Origin: Terriglobia bacterium
GTDB lineage: Bacteria; Acidobacteriota; UBA6911
Length of the DNA stretch: 64,000 nucleotides
Reading direction: 5' to 3'
NCBI GenBank assembly: GCA_020072565.1
Contig: JAIQGI010000027.1
Location: forward strand, 1-64,000
Shown here piece by piece: positions 50,848 through 59,645 of this stretch. The notes under the pieces were generated by a model. It did not search any database, was not told where the DNA came from, and saw only the letters and a program-made list of their open reading frames with translations. A program made the position numbers and the translations under genes. The first letter of the stretch is position 1. Each line of letters begins with the position of its first letter.

Positions 50848-51810
50848 ATGGATTTCAGGATTTCTCAGGATGATCTTGCTGAAGCGCGGGCTACGATCGC
50901 CGGGCTGGTGCATCGCACACCGGTTTTTTCTTCCCGCGCTCTGAGCCGGCGTACGGGCCTTTCGGTGTATCTCAAGGCGGAGAATCTTCAGAAAACCGGC
51001 TCTTTCAAGCCGCGGGGTGCGTTCAACAAAGTCCGCCACCTGCCGCGGGCTGAGGCGAGACGCGGCATTATTACCGCCTCGGCCGGAAATATGGGACAGG
51101 CCGTCGCCTATGTTGCGGCGCATGAGCAGATTCCCGGCGTTGTGGTGATGCCGGAGCGAGCCAACTCGAGCAAGGTGGCGGCGGTCAAAGAATACGGCGC
51201 CGAGGCCATCCAATACGGCAGGCTCTGGGACGATGCGTTCGCACGTTCGCAGGAATTGGCCATCGAAAGAGGGCTGGTTTACGTGCATCCCTTCAAAGAC
51301 CGCCACGTGCTCGCCGGCCAGGGCACTCTGGCGCTCGAGGTTTTGGAAGATCTCCCGGATCTGGCGGCGATAGTCATCCCCATCGGCGGTGGTGGGCTGA
51401 TGGCTGGAATGGCGATGGCTCTGAAGCTGCACAAGCCGGAGGTGCGCATCATCGGTGTGGAGCCGACCGGCTCGGCGAACATGTTTCTGAGCCGGCGCCA
51501 GGGCCGGTGTGCGGATCTGGATGAAGTCACCACCATTGCCGACGGTCTCGCTACCAGGAAAACGGATCCGGAAGTATTCGAGATCATCAATGATCTGGTC
51601 GACGAACTCGTGACCGTTGAAGATGCGGAAATGCTCCAGGCGATTCGCTTCCTGCTCGAACGGGCCAAGCTGCTGGCGGAACCTGCCGGTGCCGCCACCG
51701 TCGCAGCCCTGCTGGCCGGCAAAGTCGCTCTTCCTCCGGACACCGTGACCGTGGCCGTGGTGAGCGGTGGAAACCTCGATGTCGCCGGAAGGCTCGAGCT
51801 CACCTATTAA
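50848..51810 (+). CDS. Threonine/serine dehydratase, PLP-dependent, catabolic type
   Basis: Deaminates threonine to 2-oxobutyrate (or serine to pyruvate). Fold type II PLP motifs: KTGSFKPRGAFNK with the Schiff-base lysine, TASAGNMGQAVAY, IPIGGGGLMAGMA (phosphate loop) and SGGNLDVAGRL. 320 residues without the C-terminal ACT-like regulatory domain means the short, TdcB or serine racemase-like form rather than biosynthetic IlvA. Start ATG 50848 with AGGAAAAGG upstream. It follows aroF by 79 bases containing a repeat element. Confidence 0.9.
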   Translation: MDFRISQDDLAEARATIAGLVHRTPVFSSRALSRRTGLSVYLKAENLQKTGSFKPRGAFNKVRHLPRAEARRGIITASAGNMGQAVAYVAAHEQIPGVVVMPERANSSKVAAVKEYGAEAIQYGRLWDDAFARSQELAIERGLVYVHPFKDRHVLAGQGTLALEVLEDLPDLAAIVIPIGGGGLMAGMAMALKLHKPEVRIIGVEPTGSANMFLSRRQGRCADLDEVTTIADGLATRKTDPEVFEIINDLVDELVTVEDAEMLQAIRFLLERAKLLAEPAGAATVAALLAGKVALPPDTVTVAVVSGGNLDVAGRLELTY

Positions 51811-51848
51811 AGAAATGACGATTGATGAATGGAGAATCGTCAATCATG

Positions 51849-52709
51849 TTATGAAGCGGCGTGTTTTTTGAACCAATCCAGCATGCGCCGCCATCCGTCT
51901 TCCGCCGCCTCCTTCTGATAACTGGGTCGGTAATCAGCAAAGAACCCATGCTGGGCCTCGGGGTAGACTATGATTTCTGAAGGGTTGCCCGCCGCCTTGA
52001 GGGCCTTGCGCATGCGCTCCACCGTATCCGGCGGGATGCCTGTGTCCTTGCCGCCGTAAAGACCCAACACCGGCGCTTTCATTTCAGGCACCAGGTCGAT
52101 TGGATTCCTGGGCGTCAGCTCCGTTGGCTGCCCAACCAGCCGGCCATACCAGGCTGCTCCGGCCTGCAGCTTGGGATTATGCGCTGCATAAAGCCACACG
52201 ATCCGTCCGCCCCAGCAAAATCCTGTGATCGCCAGCCGGCTTGCATCTCCTCCGGACTTGCTGGCCCATGCTGCCGCGGCGTCGAGGTCCGACAGGACTT
52301 GAGCATCCGGCACTCTGGAGACGACCTTGGAGACAATCTCGTTGATGTCGGACATCTTGGCTACGTCGCCCTGGCGGGCGTAAAGCTCCGGGGCGACGGC
52401 CAGATAGCCGGCCTTGGCAAAGCGGCGGCAAATGTCCTTGATGTGTTCGTGAACCCCGAAAATCTCCTGGACGACCAGCACGGTCGGAAAAGGCCCGCCA
52501 GTAGCGGGCATCGCCCGGTATGCCGGGATCTGGCCATCTTTCACTTGGATTTTCACCTCCTCGGCGGTAAGGCCCACGGAACTGGTTGTAATCGTCTGTG
52601 CGGAGATCGGTTGAGCAGAAAGGGCAAAGCCCGCGGTCAAGGTTGTGACGATGAACTCGCGGCGTGAAAATTGGTTCTGTTGCGAGGAATTCCGCAGATC
52701 TTCATTCAT
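51849..52709 (-). CDS. Exported dienelactone hydrolase family protein
   Basis: Alpha/beta hydrolase of the dienelactone hydrolase (carboxymethylenebutenolidase) family. The N-terminus has a Tat-type signal ([20 protein letters not shown]). The catalytic triad is visible: Cys nucleophile in [11 protein letters not shown], Asp in [10 protein letters not shown] and His in [13 protein letters not shown]. Export points to a role on extracellular or periplasmic esters or lactones, not the classical chlorocatechol pathway. GGAGG precedes ATG 52709. Confidence 0.88.
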   Translation of the reverse strand: MNEDLRNSSQQNQFSRREFIVTTLTAGFALSAQPISAQTITTSSVGLTAEEVKIQVKDGQIPAYRAMPATGGPFPTVLVVQEIFGVHEHIKDICRRFAKAGYLAVAPELYARQGDVAKMSDINEIVSKVVSRVPDAQVLSDLDAAAAWASKSGGDASRLAITGFCWGGRIVWLYAAHNPKLQAGAAWYGRLVGQPTELTPRNPIDLVPEMKAPVLGLYGGKDTGIPPDTVERMRKALKAAGNPSEIIVYPEAQHGFFADYRPSYQKEAAEDGWRRMLDWFKKHAAS

Positions 52710-52950
52710 CGTACCCCACCTCCTTTTGTGTTACCTTTTGGCTTCCGGCGTTCGAATCCGGTCGTCAGCACCGGTTGACGTGCTCAATGCATGGTAGCAG
52801 TTGGAGCGGATTCCTTCCAGGCCGGCAGCGGGATGATAGATGGTCAGAGAAAACACTTTTTCTCTGCGCCAGCCGTAGCTATGCTCATGCCAGGTATGTC
52901 CCGAGCGGGACATGCTTGTGCAGAGGTCAGTTCTTGCCTGGATTGATGGC

Positions 52951-53592
52951 ATGATGCAGAGAACGAAGGTTTTTTCCAGCGACCTGCTGCTTGTGGTCGA
53001 TGTTCAGAATGATTTTTGTCGAGGTGGCGCCCTGGAGGTGCCCGGGGGAGATGAAGTCGTGCCGGTCATCAATCGGCTGGCAGGCGGCTTTGTGCACGTC
53101 GGACTGACGCAGGACTGGCATCCAAGAGGGCACGTCTCCTTCGCATCATCACATGCAGGGAAGCAACCGCTGCAAACCTTGGTGCTTCCTTACGGTGATC
53201 AAATCCTCTGGCCCGATCACTGCATTTCCGGCACCAGAGGAGCAGAGTTTCACCCGGGTCTCCACACCGTACAGGCCGAGGTCATCATCAGGAAAGGATT
53301 CCATCCTGCCATCGATTCCTACTCTGCCTTCTACGAGAACGATCACGAGACCCCGACCGGCCTGGCCGGATATCTGCGCAACCGTGGCCTCAAACGACTT
53401 TTCATGGCAGGACTGGCCCTCGATTTCTGCGTTCTGTACTCGGCACTGGACGCACGCAAGGAATCCTTCGAGGTGTTCGTAATCGAGGAGGCGGTGCGCG
53501 GGATCAACGTCGACGGCTCGATGGAGAAGGCCTGGAAAGCCATGGGCGGGGCCGGCATTCACCGTATCAGCCGGCGGGATCTGTCTTTCTGA
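52951..53592 (+). CDS. pncA: Nicotinamidase
   Basis: Hydrolyses nicotinamide to nicotinate for NAD salvage. Triad of the isochorismatase-like fold: Asp in VVDVQNDFCRGGALEVPGG, Lys in IIRKGFHP and Cys in ALDFCVLYSALDA. The metal site TQDWHPRGHVSFA with its Asp and two His is the nicotinamidase mark; pyrazinamidase activity would go with it. Start uncertain: ATG 52951 begins near the usual family start, while in-frame ATG 52912 would add 13 residues. The gene lies about 4 kb from nadA-nadC-NrtR, so NAD synthesis and salvage are loosely clustered. Confidence 0.9.
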   Translation: MMQRTKVFSSDLLLVVDVQNDFCRGGALEVPGGDEVVPVINRLAGGFVHVGLTQDWHPRGHVSFASSHAGKQPLQTLVLPYGDQILWPDHCISGTRGAEFHPGLHTVQAEVIIRKGFHPAIDSYSAFYENDHETPTGLAGYLRNRGLKRLFMAGLALDFCVLYSALDARKESFEVFVIEEAVRGINVDGSMEKAWKAMGGAGIHRISRRDLSF

Positions 53593-53658
53593 GCTGCTTC
53601 ATAATGCCGACTATGTGAACGCCGGGTCCAGGCTGCCTGCGAGCGGAGTCTGATCAGA

Positions 53659-55488
53659 ATGATGCATGTATCGAATCGGCGTTCCAGGGTTGCGTTTGCG
53701 GTCGTGGCTTCGGTTGCCTGGTTGTGGCGGATGCCGCCCGCGGAGGCTGTGGAGCCAAAGCTGGTGATTCTGGTGGAAACCGGACAGAGCCGGGATGGTC
53801 TGCCGGTTTTAGGGCTCGACCGCGACCCGGCCAAGGTGACGGGAGTGCTGTCACGCGGATTTGCAGGGCGGCTTCTGCGCCTGTATCAATACGAGCAGGA
53901 ATATCTCCGCCGCGCCTCCGGATCGCAGCCCGAGCCCGCGTACCTGTTGCTTTCCAGCCAGCAAGGCGGTTTTCCGCGGTTCGGATTTTATCTTGACAAA
54001 GAAGAAAAACGGCACGCCGGATATGTTGATCTTTTTAGAGCGAGCCCCCTCCAGGGACGCTTTGGCAGCATGGACCAGATTTTCCCGCACGAACTGGCCC
54101 ATATCGTCGTGCGACAACTGGCCGGCTTTTCCGAGCAGGGCGGCTCCAACCAGATGCATGCCATCGGCGTCCGCACCGATCCATACCAGGCTTTTCAGGA
54201 GGGATTTGCCGAGCACTTTCAGATCATGGCCATCGACGACCCGGACGCGGATCAGGCGACCAAGGCTCTGGCTTCCAATGTCCAGTTCAGAGAAATGGCG
54301 GAGGGGCAGATCCGGAGATATCGCCGCGAAATGCAAGCTCGATGGGCGCCAGCGGGACCCCTGCGCATGGGATTCCTCATCTGGTTCAGCGGGACCGAGC
54401 AGGTCTGGCGTTACTTCGCAGTAAAAGCGAACGCATTCGCCCACGCACCCGAGCTGCCTGAAGGATTGTTGGCGGCTAAAGACCTCTATCCTGCCTATCT
54501 GCTCCAGAATGTTGTGCCGGGGAATCTGCAGGCTGCGCCTAAACCAGTGCCCATTCTGCTTGCGACCGAAGGAGTTGTGAGTTCGTTGTTTTACCGTTGG
54601 GGCACAAGCGAGGCTGTCAGGCAGCACTACCGCGATGAGGAGTTTTACGCCCGCTTCGGCGCCTCGCGGACACAAGTTACACCGCTGGAAAACTGCTACC
54701 TCAAGTTGTTTCACGTCCTTTTCACCAAGAAGCCCCTCGATACCGCCGCGTTAATCAATGCTTACAAATCAGTTTTCCCTGACGAATCTGTCTCGATCGA
54801 TGCCCTGGTCCAGGAAACGCTGATGGGGCAGCCGCTTGAGGCAACCCCTGCAATTTGGCTCGCAAATCGGGACTTCCAGACGGGCACCTCTCTTTTCGAT
54901 CAGTTCCGTAGCATCCCGCGTACCCACACTTTCGACCTCAACGCGGCCACCCTCGTGGATCTCCTCGGCGTGCCGGGAATGACGCGACGGCTGGCAGAAC
55001 TCATCCTGAAAAACGCGCCGTATTCCAGCCTGACCGACCTGGGTCGCTTGCCTGCGTATCCACAGGCCATGCTGGATCAGTTCATCAGGATGTCGCAGGA
55101 GATGGATCGCCTCAGAGCAAGTTCTGCCGAGGACGAAACCATGCTGAACTTGAGTACAATTTTGTGGTCTTACGGTCGGCGGGCTCTGATAATTCTGGCA
55201 TTGGCGACGGCCGGGGGAGCCTTTCTCTACCGCCGCGCCCGCCCTGCCGGGTGGATGCGCGCGGTGAGCAATGGGTTTGCCGCATCGCTCTTCGTGCTGG
55301 CGCTTGCATGGCTGACCATGGGTACGGGCGCGCATGTCGCATTTCTGGGGCCGGTCGTTCTCCTGGGAATTCCGGCAGCGTTGTGGCATATGGCCCGGCA
55401 TCGCAGACCGGCTCTGGCTGCGAAGGTATTGCTGGCATGGGCAGGCGCGGCGATCCCGGCTGTTCTTCTCGCCTATCCGTGGTTATGA
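53659..55488 (+). CDS. Membrane-anchored zinc metalloprotease-like protein with helix-hairpin-helix
   Basis: A 609-residue protein of unfamiliar architecture. An N-terminal signal is followed by a gluzincin-like zinc site: HELAH (His144, Glu145, His148) and, 33 residues later, EGFAE (Glu181 or Glu185) as third ligand. Residues about 425-470 form a ComEA/Psb U-type helix-hairpin-helix (FDLNAATLVDLLGVPGMTRRL). The C-terminus has four hydrophobic helices (ALIILALATAGGAFL, ASLFVLALAWL, VAFLGPVVLLGIPAAL, VLLAWAGAAIPAVLLAY). The peptidase region probably faces the periplasm. Start ATG 53659 has only a weak ribosome binding site. Substrate unknown. Confidence 0.65.
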   Translation: MMHVSNRRSRVAFAVVASVAWLWRMPPAEAVEPKLVILVETGQSRDGLPVLGLDRDPAKVTGVLSRGFAGRLLRLYQYEQEYLRRASGSQPEPAYLLLSSQQGGFPRFGFYLDKEEKRHAGYVDLFRASPLQGRFGSMDQIFPHELAHIVVRQLAGFSEQGGSNQMHAIGVRTDPYQAFQEGFAEHFQIMAIDDPDADQATKALASNVQFREMAEGQIRRYRREMQARWAPAGPLRMGFLIWFSGTEQVWRYFAVKANAFAHAPELPEGLLAAKDLYPAYLLQNVVPGNLQAAPKPVPILLATEGVVSSLFYRWGTSEAVRQHYRDEEFYARFGASRTQVTPLENCYLKLFHVLFTKKPLDTAALINAYKSVFPDESVSIDALVQETLMGQPLEATPAIWLANRDFQTGTSLFDQFRSIPRTHTFDLNAATLVDLLGVPGMTRRLAELILKNAPYSSLTDLGRLPAYPQAMLDQFIRMSQEMDRLRASSAEDETMLNLSTILWSYGRRALIILALATAGGAFLYRRARPAGWMRAVSNGFAASLFVLALAWLTMGTGAHVAFLGPVVLLGIPAALWHMARHRRPALAAKVLLAWAGAAIPAVLLAYPWL

Positions 55489-55540
55489 AGTCGTCGGCTT
55501 GCTGTGATCTCAGAATGTCCAAGTAACAAGGGGGAACAAT

Positions 55541-57133
55541 ATGAAAGGGTTATGCGTGCCATTGGTCTTCGTAGCGTTTCTTGCCTCAATGTGGATGCCG
55601 GAAACGGTTTTTGCACAGGGAAAGCTCCTGCCCATCCCGGCTCGTGCAGAAGGCGAAGGGCCGTTTGATCGCCTCATATTGCATGGCGCCATTGTCATTG
55701 ATGGGACCGGGGCCGTGCCTTCCGGGCCGGCGCAAATCGTGATCGAGAAGAATCGCATTACTCAGGTCCGAAATGTCGGCACACCCGGCTTGCCTTTGCC
55801 CAAGCCGCCTCAGGCCAAACCCGGTGAAAAAGTGATCGATGTGACCGGCATGTATATCATGCCCGGATTCATCGATTTGCACGAACATGTAGGCTCATCC
55901 GAAAGCAAGCCGGGCGAATACTTCTACAAACTGCTCATGGCCCATGGAGTGACCTCGGTGCGCGATGTCGGCTCCGGCGGGGATCTGAATTGGGCGATCG
56001 ATCAAAAGACCAGGAGCGCCCAAAACACGATCACGGCACCGCGCATCTTCGAGTATTCCACTGTCAATGCAAGCACACCGGAAGCGGCCCGTGAGTATGT
56101 CCGAACCGTCAAGGCGAAGGGTGGGGACGGCATCAAAATGTTCGGGTTGACCCCCGGGATTTATGCGGCAGCCCTGGACGAGGCCAAGAAACAGGGACTG
56201 CGCACCGCCTGCCATCTCTCCCAGAATTCTGCCGGCAGAACCACCATTCTTGATCTTGCGCGCATGGGACTTACAACCATGGAACATTGGTACGGCCTGC
56301 CGGAGTCCTTCCTGGACCACGCCACGATCCAGGATTGGCCTGTCAATGCGGTCTACGGCAACGAGCAGGACCGTTTCGGCCAGGCCGGGCGACTGTGGAA
56401 ACAGGCTGCTCCGCCATACAGTGAAAAATGGAACAAGGTCATGGACGAGTTGATCAAGCTGGACTTTACCCTTGTTCCGACGCTGACCATCTATGAAGCC
56501 AGCAGAGATCTGATGCGCGCCCGGTGCGCAGAATGGCACGAGCTTTATACTCTGCCGAAGCTTTGGGCGTCTTTCGCTCCGAGCCGGAATGCGCATGGGT
56601 CCTACTGGTACTATTGGACAACCAGTGACGAGATCGAATGGCAGAGGAATTACCATCTGTGGATGACATTCGTAAATGAGTATAAAAATCGTGGTGGCAG
56701 GATAGTCCTGGGTGCGGATTCGGGCTTTATTTACAACATATTCGGATTCGGCTTTATACGCGAGTTTGAATTATTGCAGGAAGCCGGTTTCCATCCCCTC
56801 GAAGTTGTGCGCGCGGCGACGCTGAAGGGTGCCGAAGTGCTGGGCGTGGGAAATGAGCTCGGCACCGTTGAAGCCGGAAAACTGGCCGACCTGGTGGTGA
56901 GTTCCGCCAACCCTCTGGAGAATTTCAAAGTCCTCTATGGGACCGGCGCCATTAAACTCAATGACAATAATGACGTCGTCCGTGTCGGGGGCATTTCCTA
57001 CACCATCAAGGACGGGATCGTCTATGATGCCCGGAAGTTGCTGGCCGATGTGGGCCGGATGGTTCAAGAAGCGAGAACAAAAGAAAATTTCCAGTTTGCC
57101 CAGCCTGGCTTGGCAAAAGCCGGGATCAAGTAG
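55541..57133 (+). CDS. Exported metal-dependent amidohydrolase (imidazolonepropionase-like)
   Basis: Exported member of the amidohydrolase superfamily (signal LVFVAFLASMWMPETVFAQ). Metal ligands are recognisable: H-x-H in GFIDLHEHVG, later His in RTACHLSQN and TTMEHWYGLP, and Asp in VLGADSGFIY; the 'HAHG' loop is HEHVG. The C-terminal AAGK-type return to the beta sandwich (LGTVEAGKLADLVV) closes the fold. Related acidobacterial exported enzymes hydrolyse prolyl dipeptides or cyclic amides, but the substrate cannot be assigned. GGGGG precedes ATG 55541; it follows the metalloprotease gene by 52 bases and may be cotranscribed. Confidence 0.88.
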   Translation: MKGLCVPLVFVAFLASMWMPETVFAQGKLLPIPARAEGEGPFDRLILHGAIVIDGTGAVPSGPAQIVIEKNRITQVRNVGTPGLPLPKPPQAKPGEKVIDVTGMYIMPGFIDLHEHVGSSESKPGEYFYKLLMAHGVTSVRDVGSGGDLNWAIDQKTRSAQNTITAPRIFEYSTVNASTPEAAREYVRTVKAKGGDGIKMFGLTPGIYAAALDEAKKQGLRTACHLSQNSAGRTTILDLARMGLTTMEHWYGLPESFLDHATIQDWPVNAVYGNEQDRFGQAGRLWKQAAPPYSEKWNKVMDELIKLDFTLVPTLTIYEASRDLMRARCAEWHELYTLPKLWASFAPSRNAHGSYWYYWTTSDEIEWQRNYHLWMTFVNEYKNRGGRIVLGADSGFIYNIFGFGFIREFELLQEAGFHPLEVVRAATLKGAEVLGVGNELGTVEAGKLADLVVSSANPLENFKVLYGTGAIKLNDNNDVVRVGGISYTIKDGIVYDARKLLADVGRMVQEARTKENFQFAQPGLAKAGIK

Positions 57134-57221
57134 CGGTTGCCGGACAGCAAAGTCCGGGTGGGATTTGAATTCCTGGCTTTTTCGAGCCGTAGCCACGGTG
57201 TCCGTCTTGAATCACGTGCTA

Positions 57222-59576
57222 TCAAGATTCACGCATGAGGGTTCGTGCCGCCGCCACGACGTCATCGGGCTTGGGTAGATAGGCATATTCGAGTGGGGGC
57301 GAGTAGGGGGCCGGTGTGTCGGGAGCACACACGCGCAGCACGGGGGCGGCCAATTCCCAGAGCGCCCTTTCACCGATGATCGCGGCCAACTCGGCACCGA
57401 CTCCGGCGCGGCGCGTATCCTCGTGCAAGAGAAGCGCGCGATGTGTCCTCGCAATCGAGCCCAGAATCATCCCCTCGTCGAGCGGACAAAGTGAACGGAG
57501 ATCGATCACCTCCACGTCGATGCCTTCACGGGCCAACTGTGCGGCAGCAGTCAGTGCCGTATACACCATGGCGCCGTATGTGACGAGACTGACGTCCCGC
57601 CCCGAGCGCCTGAGAGCAGCCTTGCCGATTGGCACTTCATAATCTCCCAGCGGCACTTCCTCACGCAGGTCGGGGCGGAAGAAACCATAGAGGCCTTTGG
57701 CCTCGAGATAGAGGACGGGGTTGTTGTCGCGGAGAGCAGCGGTCATCAAGCCCTTGGCATCGCGCGGGGTTGCCGGCGCGACGATCTTCCAGCCCGGCGT
57801 TCGGAGAAACCAAGCCTCCGGGCACTGGGAATGGAACGGACCACCGCCGAGCAGCCGCGCGCACGTGCCGGTCGCACCGCCATAAGGCAGTCGTACGACC
57901 AGTGGTACCGCACGCCCGAAGCGCCAGTGAATCTTGGCAGCGTTGTTGACCAGGGCATTGAAAGCCGGAGCGAGAAAGTCCGCGAACTGCATTTCCACGA
58001 CCGGCCGCATCCCCGCAAGCGCAGCCCCCACGCCGCAGCCCACGATAGCACTCTCCGAAAGCGGCGTGTTCAGGCACCGCTCGGGCCCGAATTGTCGTAC
58101 CAGCCCGCGCGTCACGCCGAAGGCCCCACCGTAGCGACCGCCTATGTCCTCGCCGAGCACAAAGACGCGCGCGTCCGACTCCATCTCCTCCAGGATTGCC
58201 TGTCGCACCGCCTCGTCGTAGGACATCAGCCTTTTATCTTTGCTGGGCAAACCGCGGGCCGGTTGGCCCCGCAACGCATAGCAACTTCCGAGCGTCTCCC
58301 GGGATTCCGGCCAAGGCGCTGCCTCGGCGGCGGTTCGGGCCTCGCGGACGCGACGTGCCGCCTCGGCCCGGATCTCCGCAATGGCCGTGGCATCCAGAAG
58401 TTTTTCTGACCTCAGACGCTCCTCGTAAAGCAGGATCGGATCGGCTGCTTCCCAGAGCCGTCTCTCCTCCTCAAACTCATACCCCTTGACCCCCGGAGCG
58501 CCGTGATAGCGGTCGTCATCGTGGTGTGCATGGCCTGAACGCCGGTAGGTGAGCAGCTCGATCAGCGTCGGTCCTTTTCCCTGGCGGGCCCGTTCGGCAG
58601 CCCAGGCGGAGGCAGCCGCAATCTCGTCGGGATCGTTGCCGAACACGGTGATGCCGGGGATCCCGTACCCTCCTGCTTTAAGCGCGAATCTCTTGGCTGC
58701 GGTCTGTTCCGAGCGATGGGTTCCGAGCGCCCAAAGGTTATCCTCGACCACGAAAATGACGTTGAGCTTTTGAACTGCCGCAAAGTTCACGGCCTCATGC
58801 CACTCGCCCTGTGAAGTGCCTCCGTCTCCCATGATGGAGAGAAAGACGCGGTCTTCGCGGCGCAGCCTGGCGGCATAGGCGAAGCCGATGAGAGTCTGCG
58901 TCGCGACGGCCATGGGGGCTGCGGGCGGAAGAATGCCGTGCGCGAGGTCTCCGACATGAAGGTCACGGCCCCCCACGGGAGTGTCCTTCTTGCCGCATTG
59001 CACCAGTACCACATGCGCGGGATCGTCCATGTACATGAGGACGACGGGAAGGCCGCGAATGAGAGGGGAAGCGATGTCGCCCTGTTCGCTGCCGCGACGC
59101 AGCCTCAGCGCGAGGCCCACTGCTGCCTCCTGGCCGCGGGCACGGAAACCCTTCTGCGCCGAGGGGAATCCATGCCATGCGATTTGCTTTTCCTGAAAGA
59201 GTTTTTTGAGCAGATCATCGAGTTCGCGCGTGAGGATCATTTTGCTGTACATCTCGATCCTCTCGCCTGCGGTGAGCGACGCCTTGATTTCCTGGCGTCG
59301 GAAGAAACCGTCGATCAGCTCTGCCAAGGGCGCCCGCGTCCAAGCCACTCCATCGGACAGGCTTATGCCGGGGAACAGGACATCGTCCGCACTTTCAAGA
59401 GAGTCGCAAAGCTGATGGTCCAGAGCGGCGAGGAGGTGTATGCGCGCTTCCGGTGTCGTGATGCCGGAGTCGGCGATCTCACGCACCGCCGACAAGAGGA
59501 AAGGACACTCCAGGGCGATAAAGTGTCTGAGTGCCACGACATCGAGCGGAGGCGCGCCGCCGGACTTGGTCTTCAT
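57222..59576 (-). CDS. Fused alpha-beta E1 of 2-oxoacid dehydrogenase
   Basis: Thiamine-diphosphate E1 with alpha and beta subunits in one chain, as in branched-chain 2-oxoacid dehydrogenases of some bacteria. Residues about 1-100 are an extra helical N-terminus; the alpha part (100-430) has the ThDP motif IMGDGGTSQGEWHEAVNFAA ending in VVEDN; the beta part (450-784) has VFVLGEDIGGRYGGAFGVT, FGPERCLNTPLSESAIVG, EMQFADFL and DLRSLCPLD. It should decarboxylate a 2-oxoacid and load the acyl group on an E2 lipoyl domain; E2 and E3 are not in the window. The start has a weak ribosome binding site. Substrate (branched-chain or pyruvate) not decided. Confidence 0.9.
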   Translation of the reverse strand: MKTKSGGAPPLDVVALRHFIALECPFLLSAVREIADSGITTPEARIHLLAALDHQLCDSLESADDVLFPGISLSDGVAWTRAPLAELIDGFFRRQEIKASLTAGERIEMYSKMILTRELDDLLKKLFQEKQIAWHGFPSAQKGFRARGQEAAVGLALRLRRGSEQGDIASPLIRGLPVVLMYMDDPAHVVLVQCGKKDTPVGGRDLHVGDLAHGILPPAAPMAVATQTLIGFAYAARLRREDRVFLSIMGDGGTSQGEWHEAVNFAAVQKLNVIFVVEDNLWALGTHRSEQTAAKRFALKAGGYGIPGITVFGNDPDEIAAASAWAAERARQGKGPTLIELLTYRRSGHAHHDDDRYHGAPGVKGYEFEEERRLWEAADPILLYEERLRSEKLLDATAIAEIRAEAARRVREARTAAEAAPWPESRETLGSCYALRGQPARGLPSKDKRLMSYDEAVRQAILEEMESDARVFVLGEDIGGRYGGAFGVTRGLVRQFGPERCLNTPLSESAIVGCGVGAALAGMRPVVEMQFADFLAPAFNALVNNAAKIHWRFGRAVPLVVRLPYGGATGTCARLLGGGPFHSQCPEAWFLRTPGWKIVAPATPRDAKGLMTAALRDNNPVLYLEAKGLYGFFRPDLREEVPLGDYEVPIGKAALRRSGRDVSLVTYGAMVYTALTAAAQLAREGIDVEVIDLRSLCPLDEGMILGSIARTHRALLLHEDTRRAGVGAELAAIIGERALWELAAPVLRVCAPDTPAPYSPPLEYAYLPKPDDVVAAARTLMRES

Positions 59577-59645
59577 CCATATCAGTATAACCGGTTATCA
59601 GCCGGCGCCAAGGATCTCCAGCGGCGTAGTTCCGCGCGCCACGAG

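Noticed and set aside
52742-52790. tRNA T-arm-like sequence GTTCGAATCC near the pncA/dienelactone hydrolase gap
   Set aside because: The arms around TTCGAAT do not pair as a proper 5-base T stem, and no anticodon or D arm fits upstream, where the hydrolase gene starts. At most a chance match or tRNA-end remnant.
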